Counted from the first letter of the stretch, positions 44,657 through 53,418 are shown. The stretch is 64,000 nt of DNA from BOKV01 sp041987205 (GCA_041987205.1 JBHIWX010000007.1:1-64000), one strand, 5' to 3'. Program-made: numbers and translations. The notes: generated from the letters alone by a model not told the origin.

Positions 44657-44674
44657 GGGACGGTCGCTCCTCCT

Positions 44675-44688
44675 CCAAACCGCTTTGG
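44675..44688. promoter_or_regulatory. LacI-type operator in the aglR leader
   Basis: CCAAACCGCTTTGG is a 14-bp palindrome with one mismatched pair, centred 25 bp before the aglR start and abutting its ribosome site. It shares both outer arms with the perfect site at 44916-44929. AglR bound here would stop its own expression. Confidence 0.75.
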
Positions 44689-44876
44689 ATATTCGTGTTT
44701 TTGCCTGTCGGTCAAGTTTGGTGCATCCGTCGCGACCTGCCGGGACAGACAATCACAGGCAGGTCGCCCAATAGAATTGCATCGTCGGAAGATCGGAGAA
44801 TGCGCCATTTAACTTCATGAAAAGTCAGGTTCGACACGTCGTTTGGGACGTTCCGCCGAGCCGCATCCGTGCCCGC

Positions 44877-44906
44877 TTGACTCGCCTCGCGCGCCGGGTG
44901 CACAGT
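44877..44906 (+). promoter_or_regulatory. Possible aglE promoter
   Basis: TTGACT (44877-44882), an 18-base spacer and CACAGT (44901-44906). The -35 box is good, the -10 box poor. The predicted start near 44913 would lie at the edge of the operator 44916-44929, the position expected for repression. Confidence 0.35.
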
Positions 44907-44915
44907 GCCGAACAG

Positions 44916-44929
44916 CCAAAGCGCTTTGG
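44916..44929. promoter_or_regulatory. Perfect LacI-type operator of the agl locus
   Basis: CCAAAGCGCTTTGG is a perfect 14-bp palindrome with the central CG typical of LacI/GalR sites. It is the strongest candidate for the AglR operator controlling aglEFGAK. Its centre is 241 bp from that of the aglR-leader site, close to 23 helical turns. Confidence 0.85.
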
Positions 44930-45035
44930 AAACAGGCGCCCAGGCAAGAGCGTGCACCAGGGGCCGGTGGCCGCAGGGAACCACTCTTTCGCGTGACCGT
45001 TCGTCCGTTACGGGTCATGCCGCGCGACAATCACG

Positions 45036-45076
45036 CAAGAGGCCGCCCCCCTGAAAGGAGTCGGCCCTTGTTTTTT
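45036..45076 (+). terminator. Terminator-like hairpin in the agl leader
   Basis: CAAG-A-GGCCG (45036-45045) pairs with CGGCCCTTG (45062-45070), nine pairs with one bulged A, a small inner CCT/AGG pairing, then TTTTTT (45071-45076). It has all the parts of an intrinsic terminator but lies 241 bp before the aglE start codon, so it would act as an attenuator or would end a short upstream transcript. Confidence 0.6.
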
Positions 45077-45317
45077 GATGGTTCGGCCCGGTTTCGTGGG
45101 TCAAGCCGAAGGGAGCGGGCATCACCCCGAACGATCTCACCGGGTTTGCGGGTCAGACACTCACAGGCTCATTCGGGTTTTCGGAAGACGCGTGCTCGAC
45201 TGGTGAGGACTCGATTGCAATTGCGACGTCAGGCGGATTCGCCGGAAGTCAGGATCATATTGGGAGACACCCGACAGACTTCGAGAACGACGCATAATTC
45301 CAGGAGGAGGAAAAAAT

Positions 45318-46676
45318 ATGAAATCCATGCTCAAGGCCGGCATCTCGGCCCTGGCGCTGACCTTTGTCATCGGCAGCGCCCACGCCCAGGAACTGAAATT
45401 CCCCGTTGGAGAGGGCGATTTCAACTGGGACAGCTACAACACATTCGCCGATTCCCACGACTATAGCGGTCAGAAACTCACCATTCTCGGACCATGGCTC
45501 GCGGGCGAAGGCGAGGCTTTCCAGAATCTCGTTGCCTATTTCGCCAAGGCGACAGGTGCCGATGCGAGCTATGTGGGCTCCGATTCGATGGAACAGCAAA
45601 TCGTCATCGACGCCGAGGCCGGCTCCGCACCCAATATCGCGTTCTTTCCGCAGCCTGGCCTTGCCTCCAACATGGCCGCACGCGGCTTCCTGACGCCGCT
45701 GGGCGAAGATGCCGCCAACTGGGTGCGCGAGAACTATGCCGCCGGCCAGTCCTGGGTCGATCTCGGCACCTACGCCAACGACAAGGGCGAGAAGAATTTC
45801 TACGGCTTCTTCTTCAACGTGAACGTCAAATCCCTGGTCTGGTATGTGCCGGAGAATTTCGAGGATGCCGGCTACGAGGTCCCCGAGACCATGGAAGAAC
45901 TCAAGGCGCTGACAGAGAAGATCGCAGCCGACGGGGCGACTCCGTGGTGCATCGGTCTGGGGTCGGGCGCGGCAACCGGCTGGCCGGCCACCGACTGGGT
46001 CGAGGACCTGATGCTGCGCACGCAGTCGCCCGAAACCTATGACAAATGGGTGAGCAACGAAATTCCGTTCAACGATCCGGCGGTTGTCGGCGCGATCGAG
46101 GAATTCGGCTGGTTCGCTCGCAATGACTCCTTTGTCGCAGGCGGCGCCGGCACGGTCGCATCGACCGATTTCCGCGATTCGCCGAAGGGTCTCTTCACCT
46201 CGCCGCCGCAGTGCTACATGCATCGCCAGGCGTCCTTCATTCCCGCCTATTTCCCGGAAGGCACGGAAGTGGGTGTCGATGCCGACTTCTTCTACTTCCC
46301 GGCCTATGCCGACAAGGATCTCGGCAAGCCGGTACTCGGCGCGGGAACCCTGATGGGCATCACCAATGACAGCGAGGCAACCAAGGGTTTCCTGGAGTTC
46401 CTCGAGACACCCATTGCGCATGAAATCATGATGTCGCAGGCCGGCTTCCTGACGCCGCTCAAGAGCGCCAATCTCGACACCTATATCGATGACACGCAAA
46501 GGGCGCTGGGTGAGGTCCTGCTCAACGCCACGACCTTCCGCTTCGACGGATCCGATCTCATGCCCGGTGGCGTCGGCGCTGGCACCTTCTGGACCGGCAT
46601 GGTCGACTATGCCGGCGGCAAGTCGGCCGAGGAAGTCACCGAAGAAATCCAGAAATCCTGGGATGCGCTGAAATAG
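45318..46676 (+). CDS. aglE: Alpha-glucoside ABC transporter, substrate-binding protein
   Basis: A 452-residue periplasmic binding protein with signal peptide MKSMLKAGISALALTFVIGS ending AHA-QE. The mature part has TILGPWLAGEGEAFQNLVAY, WCIGLGSGAATGWPATDWVE and the C-terminal part KSAEEVTEEIQKSWDALK, typical of the family 1 sugar-binding proteins. In Sinorhizobium AglE binds sucrose, maltose and trehalose; substrate here is inferred from the conserved locus. A strong AGGAGG site precedes ATG 45318. It is followed by 215 bp with two hairpins, which fits a higher level of this protein than of the permeases. Confidence 0.93.
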   Translation: MKSMLKAGISALALTFVIGSAHAQELKFPVGEGDFNWDSYNTFADSHDYSGQKLTILGPWLAGEGEAFQNLVAYFAKATGADASYVGSDSMEQQIVIDAEAGSAPNIAFFPQPGLASNMAARGFLTPLGEDAANWVRENYAAGQSWVDLGTYANDKGEKNFYGFFFNVNVKSLVWYVPENFEDAGYEVPETMEELKALTEKIAADGATPWCIGLGSGAATGWPATDWVEDLMLRTQSPETYDKWVSNEIPFNDPAVVGAIEEFGWFARNDSFVAGGAGTVASTDFRDSPKGLFTSPPQCYMHRQASFIPAYFPEGTEVGVDADFFYFPAYADKDLGKPVLGAGTLMGITNDSEATKGFLEFLETPIAHEIMMSQAGFLTPLKSANLDTYIDDTQRALGEVLLNATTFRFDGSDLMPGGVGAGTFWTGMVDYAGGKSAEEVTEEIQKSWDALK

Positions 46677-46703
46677 GCCGAAGACGCCGAACGAAAAAAC
46701 GCG

Positions 46704-46725
46704 TCCGGGGCCGCAAGGTCCCGGA
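46704..46725 (+). other. Intercistronic hairpin 1 after aglE
   Basis: TCCGGGGCC (46704-46712), tetraloop GCAA and GGTCCCGGA (46717-46725) form a 9-bp stem with one G-T pair. GCAA is a GNRA loop. No T-run follows, so it probably protects the aglE mRNA end rather than terminating. Confidence 0.65.
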
Positions 46726-46732
46726 TGCATGC

Positions 46733-46768
46733 TCCGCCCGGGCCGATGGGGGCAAAAGGCCAGGCGGA
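46733..46768 (+). other. Intercistronic hairpin 2 between aglE and aglF
   Basis: TCCGCC and GGCC on the left (46733-46738, 46741-46744) pair with GGCC and GGCGGA on the right (46758-46761, 46763-46768) around a 13-base loop with a small internal bulge. It follows hairpin 1 by seven bases. Such tandem stems after a binding-protein gene commonly slow 3' decay. Confidence 0.5.
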
Positions 46769-46891
46769 ATGACTGCATGAACGATGCGGTAATGACGGAC
46801 ACGCGGATTTCCAACCGGAACCGCGCAAGAACAAGGGAACAGGGCGCTTCCGGGTTGCGGTGAAGACGGAAGTGCCCCGGGGGAAAGAACC

Positions 46892-48133
46892 ATGAATCCA
46901 GCACTGCAAGGGCTTGTAACGATCATTGTCGGCGTGGGCGGTTGCCTCGCCTATTTCTACCTTTCCAACCAGTTCCTCGATCGTGTCCTCTTTCCCGCGC
47001 GTGGCGAACATGCCGGCCGCAACATCAACCGCGCCAATCGCGTTCGTCCCTGGCTGTTCCTGTTTCCCGCCGTCTTCGCGCTGACGCTCTATCTCGCTTA
47101 TCCCGTCCTCGAAACGCTCCGCTTGTCGCTGACCGACCGCAATGCGGGCGGCGCCTTTGTCGGCCTCGACAATTATCGGCAGATGGCGGGCGAGGCGAAA
47201 TTCTGGGAGGCGATGAAGAACAACATGCTCTGGCTGATCGTGGTGCCCGCCGCCGCCACAGCCTTCGGCCTGCTCGCCGCCCAGCTCACCGACCGTATCA
47301 AATGGGGCAACATCGCCAAATCGCTGGTCTTCATGCCCATGGCGATCTCTTTCGTCGGCGCGTCGGTCATCTTCAAGCTCGTCTACGACACCCGCCCCGC
47401 CGGGCAGGACCAGATCGGCGTGCTCAACGCGGTGTGGCTGGCCTTCGACGGCGGCGCCGGCTCCTTCCTCATGCTGCGGCTCGTACCGGCGCTCATCCTG
47501 CTCGCCTTCGCCGCCTTCATGGTTTACGGCATCTATCTGACGCTGCGCCCACTCATCTGGGGCGAGGCCGAACGCGGCGGCGGTTCGTGGTTTACCGTGC
47601 CGCTGCGCCTTGCCGTCGCAATCGCCGCCTTGTGGCTGCTGTGGCTTTCGCTGAAATCCACCGTCTCCGTCTTCACCACCGGCCTGCCCTATGGCGAGCC
47701 GCAGACCTGGCTGACGATACCCTTCTGGAACAATTTCTTCCTGATGGTCGTGCTGATCTGGATCCAGACCGGCTTCGCCATGGTCATCCTCTCGGCAGCC
47801 CTGCGCGGCATCCCGGAGGAAACCATCGAGGCCGCCATCATCGACGGCGCCAACCCGTTCGACATCTTCTTCAAGATCAAGGTACCGCAGATCATGAGCA
47901 CCATCGTCGTCGTGTGGACCACGATCACGCTCGTCGTGCTGAAGATCTTCGACATCGTCTTCGCCATGACCAATGGCCAGTGGGAGACGCAGGTTCTCGC
48001 CAACTACATGTACGACAAGCTGTTCCGCGCCAATGATTGGGGCGTCGGTTCGGCCAGCGCCATCGTCATCATGCTGTTGGTCACGCCAATCCTGATCTGG
48101 AACGTCTACAACGCGCGCAACGAAATGCGCTGA
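46892..48133 (+). CDS. aglF: Alpha-glucoside ABC transporter permease AglF
   Basis: A 413-residue MalF-like permease with about eight hydrophobic segments (VTIIVGVGGCLAYFYLSNQF at the start; FLFPAVFALTLYLAYPVLET; FFLMVVLIWIQTGFAMVILS). The cytoplasmic EAA loop that docks on the ATPase is PEETIEAAIIDGANPFDIFF. A long N-terminal part with two spans before the core is usual for AglF. GGGGGAAAG stands before ATG 46892. It forms the channel with AglG. Confidence 0.94.
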   Translation: MNPALQGLVTIIVGVGGCLAYFYLSNQFLDRVLFPARGEHAGRNINRANRVRPWLFLFPAVFALTLYLAYPVLETLRLSLTDRNAGGAFVGLDNYRQMAGEAKFWEAMKNNMLWLIVVPAAATAFGLLAAQLTDRIKWGNIAKSLVFMPMAISFVGASVIFKLVYDTRPAGQDQIGVLNAVWLAFDGGAGSFLMLRLVPALILLAFAAFMVYGIYLTLRPLIWGEAERGGGSWFTVPLRLAVAIAALWLLWLSLKSTVSVFTTGLPYGEPQTWLTIPFWNNFFLMVVLIWIQTGFAMVILSAALRGIPEETIEAAIIDGANPFDIFFKIKVPQIMSTIVVVWTTITLVVLKIFDIVFAMTNGQWETQVLANYMYDKLFRANDWGVGSASAIVIMLLVTPILIWNVYNARNEMR

Positions 48134-48150
48134 GCGGGGAGGCAGGCATC

Positions 48151-49308
48151 ATGTCATCGATTGCAGGCAGCAAATCCGGCCTCACCTGGGCAGTCCACCT
48201 CTCGGTGGTCCTTCTCGTGGCGCTTTGGCTGTTCCCGACCGTCGGTCTTTTCATCTCGTCCTTCCGCACCGCCGACCAGATATCGACCAGCGGCTGGTGG
48301 AATGCGCTGTTCACGCAGGAGCGGAACCTCGTGCTGCGAACGGCAGATCCCGATACCCAGAAGCAGGACGGCGCGCTCTACGTCATCGAGGGCAATATCT
48401 TTGCCGACAACAACGAAGACCAGAACGCGACGATCAGCGTCTGGGGCGTCTCGTCACGAGCGATCTCCGACTACGTTCCGGGTGACACCGCCGACATGGG
48501 CGAGGACGGGCGGCTGACACTTCAGGCCAATGGCGACTACCAGCTTGAGAAGGGCACCGAATTTTCCGGCAGGCGCGGCGAGCGCGTCTTCGTGACCGCC
48601 GAGACGCCACCCGAATTCACGCTGGAGAACTATGAAAAGGTCCTGCTGAGCGGCTCCAAGACGGATTCCATGGCCAAGGCCTTTTTCAACACGCTGACGG
48701 TGACCATTCCCGCGACGATCATCCCGATCGTAATCGCGGCGTTTGCCGCCTATGCGCTCGCCTGGATGCGCTTTCCCGGCCGCGCCCTGCTGATCGCCGC
48801 CATCGTCGCCCTGCTCGTCGTGCCGCTCCAGCTGGCGCTGATCCCGCTGCTGCGCCTGCATCTGGGGATCGGCATCGGCAAGGGCTATCTCGGCGTCTGG
48901 CTGGCCCATACCGGCTTTGGCCTGCCGCTCGCCATCTACCTCCTGCGCAACTACATGGTGGGCCTGCCGCGCGACATCATCGAGAACGCCAAGGTCGACG
49001 GCGCCACAGACTTCCAGATCTTCACGCGCATCATCCTGCCGCTGTCCTTCCCCGCCCTGGCGTCCTTCGCCATCTTCCAGTTCCTCTGGACATGGAACGA
49101 TCTGCTGGTCGCGAAGGTTTTCCTCATCGATGCCACGGGCGAGACGACGGTCATGACCAACCAGATCGTCGAATTGCTGGGCACGCGCGGCGGCAACTGG
49201 GAGATCCTGGCGACGGCCGCGTTCGTTTCCATCGCGGTGCCGCTGGTGGTCTTCTTCGCCATGCAGCGCTATCTGGTGCGGGGACTCCTCGCCGGCTCCG
49301 TCAAATAA
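48151..49308 (+). CDS. aglG: Alpha-glucoside ABC transporter permease AglG
   Basis: A 385-residue MalG-like permease. The first span (VHLSVVLLVALWLFPTVGLF) is followed by a large soluble loop (about residues 45-165, with ALYVIEGNIFADNNEDQNAT and EFSGRRGERVFVTAETPPEF) that should face the periplasm, then five more spans. The EAA loop is PRDIIENAKVDGATDFQIFT. The loop is much larger than in E. coli MalG and is a known trait of AglG proteins. Start ATG 48151 has GGGGAGG before it, 17 bp after aglF. Confidence 0.94.
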   Translation: MSSIAGSKSGLTWAVHLSVVLLVALWLFPTVGLFISSFRTADQISTSGWWNALFTQERNLVLRTADPDTQKQDGALYVIEGNIFADNNEDQNATISVWGVSSRAISDYVPGDTADMGEDGRLTLQANGDYQLEKGTEFSGRRGERVFVTAETPPEFTLENYEKVLLSGSKTDSMAKAFFNTLTVTIPATIIPIVIAAFAAYALAWMRFPGRALLIAAIVALLVVPLQLALIPLLRLHLGIGIGKGYLGVWLAHTGFGLPLAIYLLRNYMVGLPRDIIENAKVDGATDFQIFTRIILPLSFPALASFAIFQFLWTWNDLLVAKVFLIDATGETTVMTNQIVELLGTRGGNWEILATAAFVSIAVPLVVFFAMQRYLVRGLLAGSVK

Positions 49309-49324
49309 CAGGACTTCTTCGAAC

Positions 49325-50995
49325 ATGAGTGTATTTGCGTCGACCGCGCAACAGACCGCCGAACTGCCCGCCATCGATCCCGACTGGTGGCGTGGCGCGG
49401 TGATCTATCAGGTCTATCCGCGTTCCTTCCAGGACTCCAATGGCGACGGCATCGGCGATCTCGCCGGCATCCGCCAGCGCCTGCCCTACATCGCCCAGCT
49501 CGGCGCGGACGCCATCTGGATTTCGCCCTTCTTCCCCTCGCCGATGAAGGATTTCGGCTACGACGTCTCCGACTACAACGGCGTCGATCCGATGTTCGGC
49601 AGCCTCGAGGATTTCCGCGTCCTCGTCGACGACGCCCACAAGCTCGGCCTGAAGGTGATGATCGATCTGGTGATCTCGCACACCTCCGACCAGCACCCCT
49701 GGTTCGCCGAAAGCCGTTCGGGCCGCGATAATGCGCGCGCCGACTGGTATGTCTGGGCCGATTCCGAGCCGGACGGCTCGCCGCCCAACAACTGGCTGTC
49801 GATCTTCGGCGGCTCGGCCTGGGAGTGGGATTCGACCCGCTGCCAGTACTACATGCACAATTTCCTCACGAGCCAGCCCGACCTCAACTTCCACAACCCG
49901 GAAGTGCAGGAGGCGCTGCTCGGCATCGTCCGCTTCTGGCTGGAACTGGGCGTCGACGGCTTCCGCCTCGACACCATCAATTTCTATTTCCACTCGCAGA
50001 GCCTGAAGAGCAATCCGGCGCTGCCGCCCGAGCAGCGCAACGCGTCGATCGCGCCCGAGGTCAATCCTTACAACTATCAGGACCACCTCTACGACAAGAG
50101 CCAGCCTGAAAATGTCGGCTTTCTCAAGCGCTTCCGCGCCGTACTGGACGAATTCCCGGCGACGGCCGCGGTCGGCGAGGTTGGCGACGCGCAGCGCGGC
50201 ACCGAGATTCTTGCCGAGTACACCAAGGGCAACGATCGCATCCACATGTGCTATTCGTTCGACTTCCTCGCGCCCGACCCGATCACCGCGAAGGGCGTGC
50301 GCAAGGTGGTCGAAGCGTTCGAGCGCGACGCCCCCGACGGCTGGTCGTGCTGGGCTTTTTCCAACCACGACGTCGTGCGCCACGCCTCGCGCTGGGGTGC
50401 CTTCGAGCGCGACCCGGAGCGCTATCTGCGCATCGTTGCCGCCGTGCTGTTCTCTCTGCGCGGCTCGGTCTGCATCTATCAGGGCGAGGAACTCGGCCTG
50501 CCGGAAGCCGACATCAGCTATGACGATCTGCAGGATCCCTACGGCATCCGCTTCTGGCCGAAATTCAAGGGCCGCGACGGCTGCCGTACGCCCATGGTCT
50601 GGTCGTCCAACCTGCCCAATGGCGGTTTCACCACCGCCAGGCCCTGGTTGCCCGTGCCCGATATCCATCGCGCCATGGCGGTCGACCTGCAGCAGGGGCG
50701 CGAGAACAGCATTTTCGAGTTCTACCGGGACTTCCTGGAGTTCCGGCGCGAGCACCCCGTACTGGCCAAGGGCAGCATCGAGTTCATCGACGCGCCCGAA
50801 GATGTCGTCGCCATGATCCGCGACGACGGCACCGAGCGGATTCTGTGCGCCTACAATCTCGGCCATCACCCGGTTGTCTTCGACACCGGGCTGGATGTCG
50901 AGCGCATGCGCGATGCGCCGCTGGACGGGGAGGTAAAGAACGGAACCCTCGCGTTGGAGGCGCTGGGCGGATTTGTCGGGAGAATACGCCGCTGA
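49325..50995 (+). CDS. aglA: Alpha-glucosidase, GH13 family
   Basis: A 556-residue cytosolic glycoside hydrolase of family 13 (oligo-1,6-glucosidase-like). GAVIYQVYPRSFQDSNGDGI opens the barrel; VMIDLVISHTSDQHPWF is region I; GVDGFRLDTINFYF carries the nucleophile at Asp216; AAVGEVGDAQRG gives the acid/base Glu; FSNHDVVRHASRWG gives the second Asp. It splits imported sucrose, maltose or trehalose-type alpha-glucosides. No signal peptide is present, which fits hydrolysis after uptake by AglEFGK. It lies 16 bp after aglG. Confidence 0.95.
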   Translation: MSVFASTAQQTAELPAIDPDWWRGAVIYQVYPRSFQDSNGDGIGDLAGIRQRLPYIAQLGADAIWISPFFPSPMKDFGYDVSDYNGVDPMFGSLEDFRVLVDDAHKLGLKVMIDLVISHTSDQHPWFAESRSGRDNARADWYVWADSEPDGSPPNNWLSIFGGSAWEWDSTRCQYYMHNFLTSQPDLNFHNPEVQEALLGIVRFWLELGVDGFRLDTINFYFHSQSLKSNPALPPEQRNASIAPEVNPYNYQDHLYDKSQPENVGFLKRFRAVLDEFPATAAVGEVGDAQRGTEILAEYTKGNDRIHMCYSFDFLAPDPITAKGVRKVVEAFERDAPDGWSCWAFSNHDVVRHASRWGAFERDPERYLRIVAAVLFSLRGSVCIYQGEELGLPEADISYDDLQDPYGIRFWPKFKGRDGCRTPMVWSSNLPNGGFTTARPWLPVPDIHRAMAVDLQQGRENSIFEFYRDFLEFRREHPVLAKGSIEFIDAPEDVVAMIRDDGTERILCAYNLGHHPVVFDTGLDVERMRDAPLDGEVKNGTLALEALGGFVGRIRR

Positions 50996-51027
50996 ATGAA
51001 ATCTGCGGTCGGTGAGGAGGACACACC

Positions 51028-52119
51028 GTGGCTGAACTGAAACTCAAGGACGTGAAGAAGGCCTACGGGCCAGTGGAGGTGATCCACGGCGTCGATCTGG
51101 AAATCGACAAGGGGGAGTTCGTCGTTTTCGTCGGACCGTCCGGCTGTGGCAAATCCACCCTGCTGCGCATGATCGCCGGGCTGGAGGACATCACCGGCGG
51201 CACGCTGGAGATCGACGGCATGGTCGTCAACGACGTGCCGCCTTCGCAGCGCGGCATCGCCATGGTGTTCCAGACCTATGCGCTCTATCCGCACATGACG
51301 GTCTACGACAACATGGCGTTCGGCCTGCGGCTGGCGAAGATGAGCAAGCAGGAGATCGACAAGCGCGTCAAAAGCGCCGCCGACATCCTCCAGCTCGACC
51401 CCTATCTCGACCGTCTGCCCAAGGCGCTTTCCGGCGGCCAGCGCCAGCGCGTCGCGATCGGCCGGGCGATATGCCGCGATCCCAAGGTCTTCCTGTTCGA
51501 CGAACCCCTGTCGAACCTCGATGCCGCGTTGCGCGTCGCGACCCGCATCGAGATCGCCAAGCTCTCGGAGAGCATGCCCGACACGACCATGATCTACGTC
51601 ACGCATGATCAGGTCGAGGCGATGACGCTGGCCGACCGCATCGTCGTCCTGTCGGCCGGCAGTATCGAGCAGGTCGGCGCGCCGATAGAGCTTTACGAGA
51701 ACCCGGCCAATCTGTTCGTCGCCCGCTTCATCGGCTCGCCGGCCATGAACATCCTGCCCGGCAAGGTGACCGCGACCGGCGCGAAGACGACGATCGAGAT
51801 CGGCAAGGGCCGCAAGGCCGAACTGCCGATCGCCTCCAAGGCGGCGATGAAGGGCAAGAGCGTCCAGTTCGGCGTGCGCCCCGAAGATCTGTCGATCACC
51901 AAGGGCGCGAGCTGGCTGGTCGAGGGTACGGTGACACTGGTCGAATCTCTGGGCGAGGTGACGCTGCTTTATGTCGACACCCCGGAAAGCGACGAACCGG
52001 TAATCGCCAAGCTCAACGGCACGCACCGGGTCAAGCGCGACTCGACAGTCCGACTTTCAGCACCGGCCGCCAAGTTGCATGCCTTCACCGAGGACGGGAT
52101 TTCGCTGCGTTACCTCTGA
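51028..52119 (+). CDS. aglK: Alpha-glucoside ABC transporter ATP-binding protein
   Basis: A 363-residue MalK-type ATPase. Walker A GPSGCGKST, signature LSGGQRQRVAIGRAI, Walker B KVFLFDEPLSNLDA and the His switch VTHDQVEAMTLADR are intact, and the C-terminal third is the TOBE regulatory domain (FGVRPEDLSITKGASWLVEG). It powers AglFG. Start is GTG 51028 with GAGGAGG upstream, 32 bp after aglA. It ends the operon; a small hairpin with TTTT lies after it. Confidence 0.95.
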   Translation: MAELKLKDVKKAYGPVEVIHGVDLEIDKGEFVVFVGPSGCGKSTLLRMIAGLEDITGGTLEIDGMVVNDVPPSQRGIAMVFQTYALYPHMTVYDNMAFGLRLAKMSKQEIDKRVKSAADILQLDPYLDRLPKALSGGQRQRVAIGRAICRDPKVFLFDEPLSNLDAALRVATRIEIAKLSESMPDTTMIYVTHDQVEAMTLADRIVVLSAGSIEQVGAPIELYENPANLFVARFIGSPAMNILPGKVTATGAKTTIEIGKGRKAELPIASKAAMKGKSVQFGVRPEDLSITKGASWLVEGTVTLVESLGEVTLLYVDTPESDEPVIAKLNGTHRVKRDSTVRLSAPAAKLHAFTEDGISLRYL

Positions 52120-52171
52120 GCGCCGGCCGAAAATGCTGCGGCTCATGCCGCACGATTGCTGCGGTCCATGT

Positions 52172-52191
52172 TGCAGCTATGCTGCACTTTT
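52172..52191 (+). terminator. Weak terminator candidate after aglK
   Basis: TGCAGC (52172-52177), loop TAT, GCTGCA (52181-52186), then CTTTT. The 6-bp stem is short and lies in a patch with many TGCTGC/GCAGC copies (52134-52206), so pairings are ambiguous. It overlaps the end of the convergent MFS gene. Confidence 0.35.
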
Positions 52192-53406
52192 GCTGCGCTG
52201 CAGCATATCGGCATTGAAGCGCCTGATGAGCACGATCAGGGCGCCGAGCGAGACCGCCGCACTCGCCACCAGCAGCGCGATCGCCGGCACCTCGCCCCAG
52301 CCTTCCGCCACGAAGGCGAAGCCGAAGGGCGCCGTCGCCGAGAGGATCAACCGTACCGAATTCAGCTTCCCCGTGATCCGGCCGTAGCCGACCGGGCCGA
52401 ACAGGTGCAGCGGAATGGCGCCGCGCACGATATAGGTCAGCCCCTGTCCCGCGCCATAGCACACCGCAAAGGCGATCGCCGCCTTGCTCGACAGGCCGGC
52501 GAACAGCAGGAAGACCAGCCCGACGGTCAGCAGCGACGTTGAAACGATCCCTGTCGCCAGCGGCGTGCGCCGCGCGCCGAAGATCATCTCGACCAGACGC
52601 GCGCCCACCTGGAACGGCCCGACCAGCGCGCCGACGAAAGCAGCCGCCGCCGCGTCATAACCGAGCCCGCCGAGAATGCCCGGCAGGTGCAACTGCGTCG
52701 CCGTGATCGCCATCGCGCCGCCGCAAAAGCAGATGCCGAGCAGCGCCATCGTGCCGGGCGGGGCATGTGGGCGTGGCGCCGTTTCAGAAACATCCGACGC
52801 TTCGTCGCGAGCCTCATGCGCTGCAAACGCCGAGCGTGGCAGCACGATCCAGTGGATCGGCGCGCAGATCGCGAACTGCATCGCGGCGAGCACGAAATAG
52901 ACCTCGCGCCAGTCGAGAAAACCCAGCATCCAGACGATCAGCGGCCAGAAGATCGTCTGGGCAAAACCCGCCACCAGCGTGATCTGGGTAATGCCCAGCC
53001 TTGCCCGTGCACCCGCGACCTGGGTCATCGCGACGAAGGCGGCCTCGTAGAGCACGAAGGCGGAGACCAGCATCAGCGCCAGCGACGCCGCGATGAAGGA
53101 AACCGGACCGACGGTCGATCCGATGGCGATCAGGGTCGCGCCGGCCAGTAGCGATCCGACACCCATCGGCACGCGTGCGCCGACCCGGTCGAGCAGATTG
53201 CCGGCGGATGGCGCGATCAGCCCGCTCGCCAGCAGGCCGGCCGAGAACACGGCGAAGACAAAGGAACGCGACCAGCCGAAGGCTTCGACGAACTCGCCCG
53301 ACATGATCGAGAACGAATAGAACAGCGTGCCGTAGCCAACCGTCATCGTGACCGCCAACCCGGCGACCGCACCGGCCGTTCCCGGCACGAAGACACGGTT
53401 CAGCAC
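52177..53406 (-). CDS. MFS family transporter
   Basis: A 409-residue, 12-span major facilitator protein. The first loop pattern SGEFVEAFGWSRSFVFAVFS is typical of the monocarboxylate/oxalate-formate-antiporter side of the superfamily, and LLDRVGARVPMGVGSLLAG carries the loop 2-3 G-x-x-x-D-R-x-G motif. A cytosolic loop with HEARDEASDVSETAPRPH splits the two halves. Substrate is unknown. It converges on aglK and is followed upstream, 12 bp away, by the aldose 1-epimerase gene on the same strand, so the two may be co-transcribed. Confidence 0.85.
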   Translation of the reverse strand: MLNRVFVPGTAGAVAGLAVTMTVGYGTLFYSFSIMSGEFVEAFGWSRSFVFAVFSAGLLASGLIAPSAGNLLDRVGARVPMGVGSLLAGATLIAIGSTVGPVSFIAASLALMLVSAFVLYEAAFVAMTQVAGARARLGITQITLVAGFAQTIFWPLIVWMLGFLDWREVYFVLAAMQFAICAPIHWIVLPRSAFAAHEARDEASDVSETAPRPHAPPGTMALLGICFCGGAMAITATQLHLPGILGGLGYDAAAAAFVGALVGPFQVGARLVEMIFGARRTPLATGIVSTSLLTVGLVFLLFAGLSSKAAIAFAVCYGAGQGLTYIVRGAIPLHLFGPVGYGRITGKLNSVRLILSATAPFGFAFVAEGWGEVPAIALLVASAAVSLGALIVLIRRFNADMLQRSKSAA

Positions 53407-53418
53407 GGCATGCTCCCG

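Larger units (their letters stand above)
44657..45317. other. 661-bp aglR-aglE divergent regulatory region
   Basis: No gene is supported. It holds an imperfect operator in the aglR leader (44675-44688), a possible plus-strand promoter (44877-44906), a perfect LacI-type palindrome (44916-44929), a terminator-like hairpin with T6 (45036-45076) and the very strong ribosome site AGGAGGAGG before aglE. If transcription starts at the palindrome, the aglE leader is about 400 nt and crosses the hairpin. No second promoter after the hairpin was found with confidence. Confidence 0.6.

Noticed and set aside
45255..46904. Very long open frame antisense to aglE (549 codons)
   Set aside because: aglE on the other strand has a signal peptide, family motifs and a strong ribosome site. 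Antisense frames stay open by chance in G+C-rich genes.
49301..50869. Long open frame antisense to aglA (522 codons)
   Set aside because: The sense strand encodes a complete GH13 enzyme with its catalytic residues; the antisense product has no recognisable domain.
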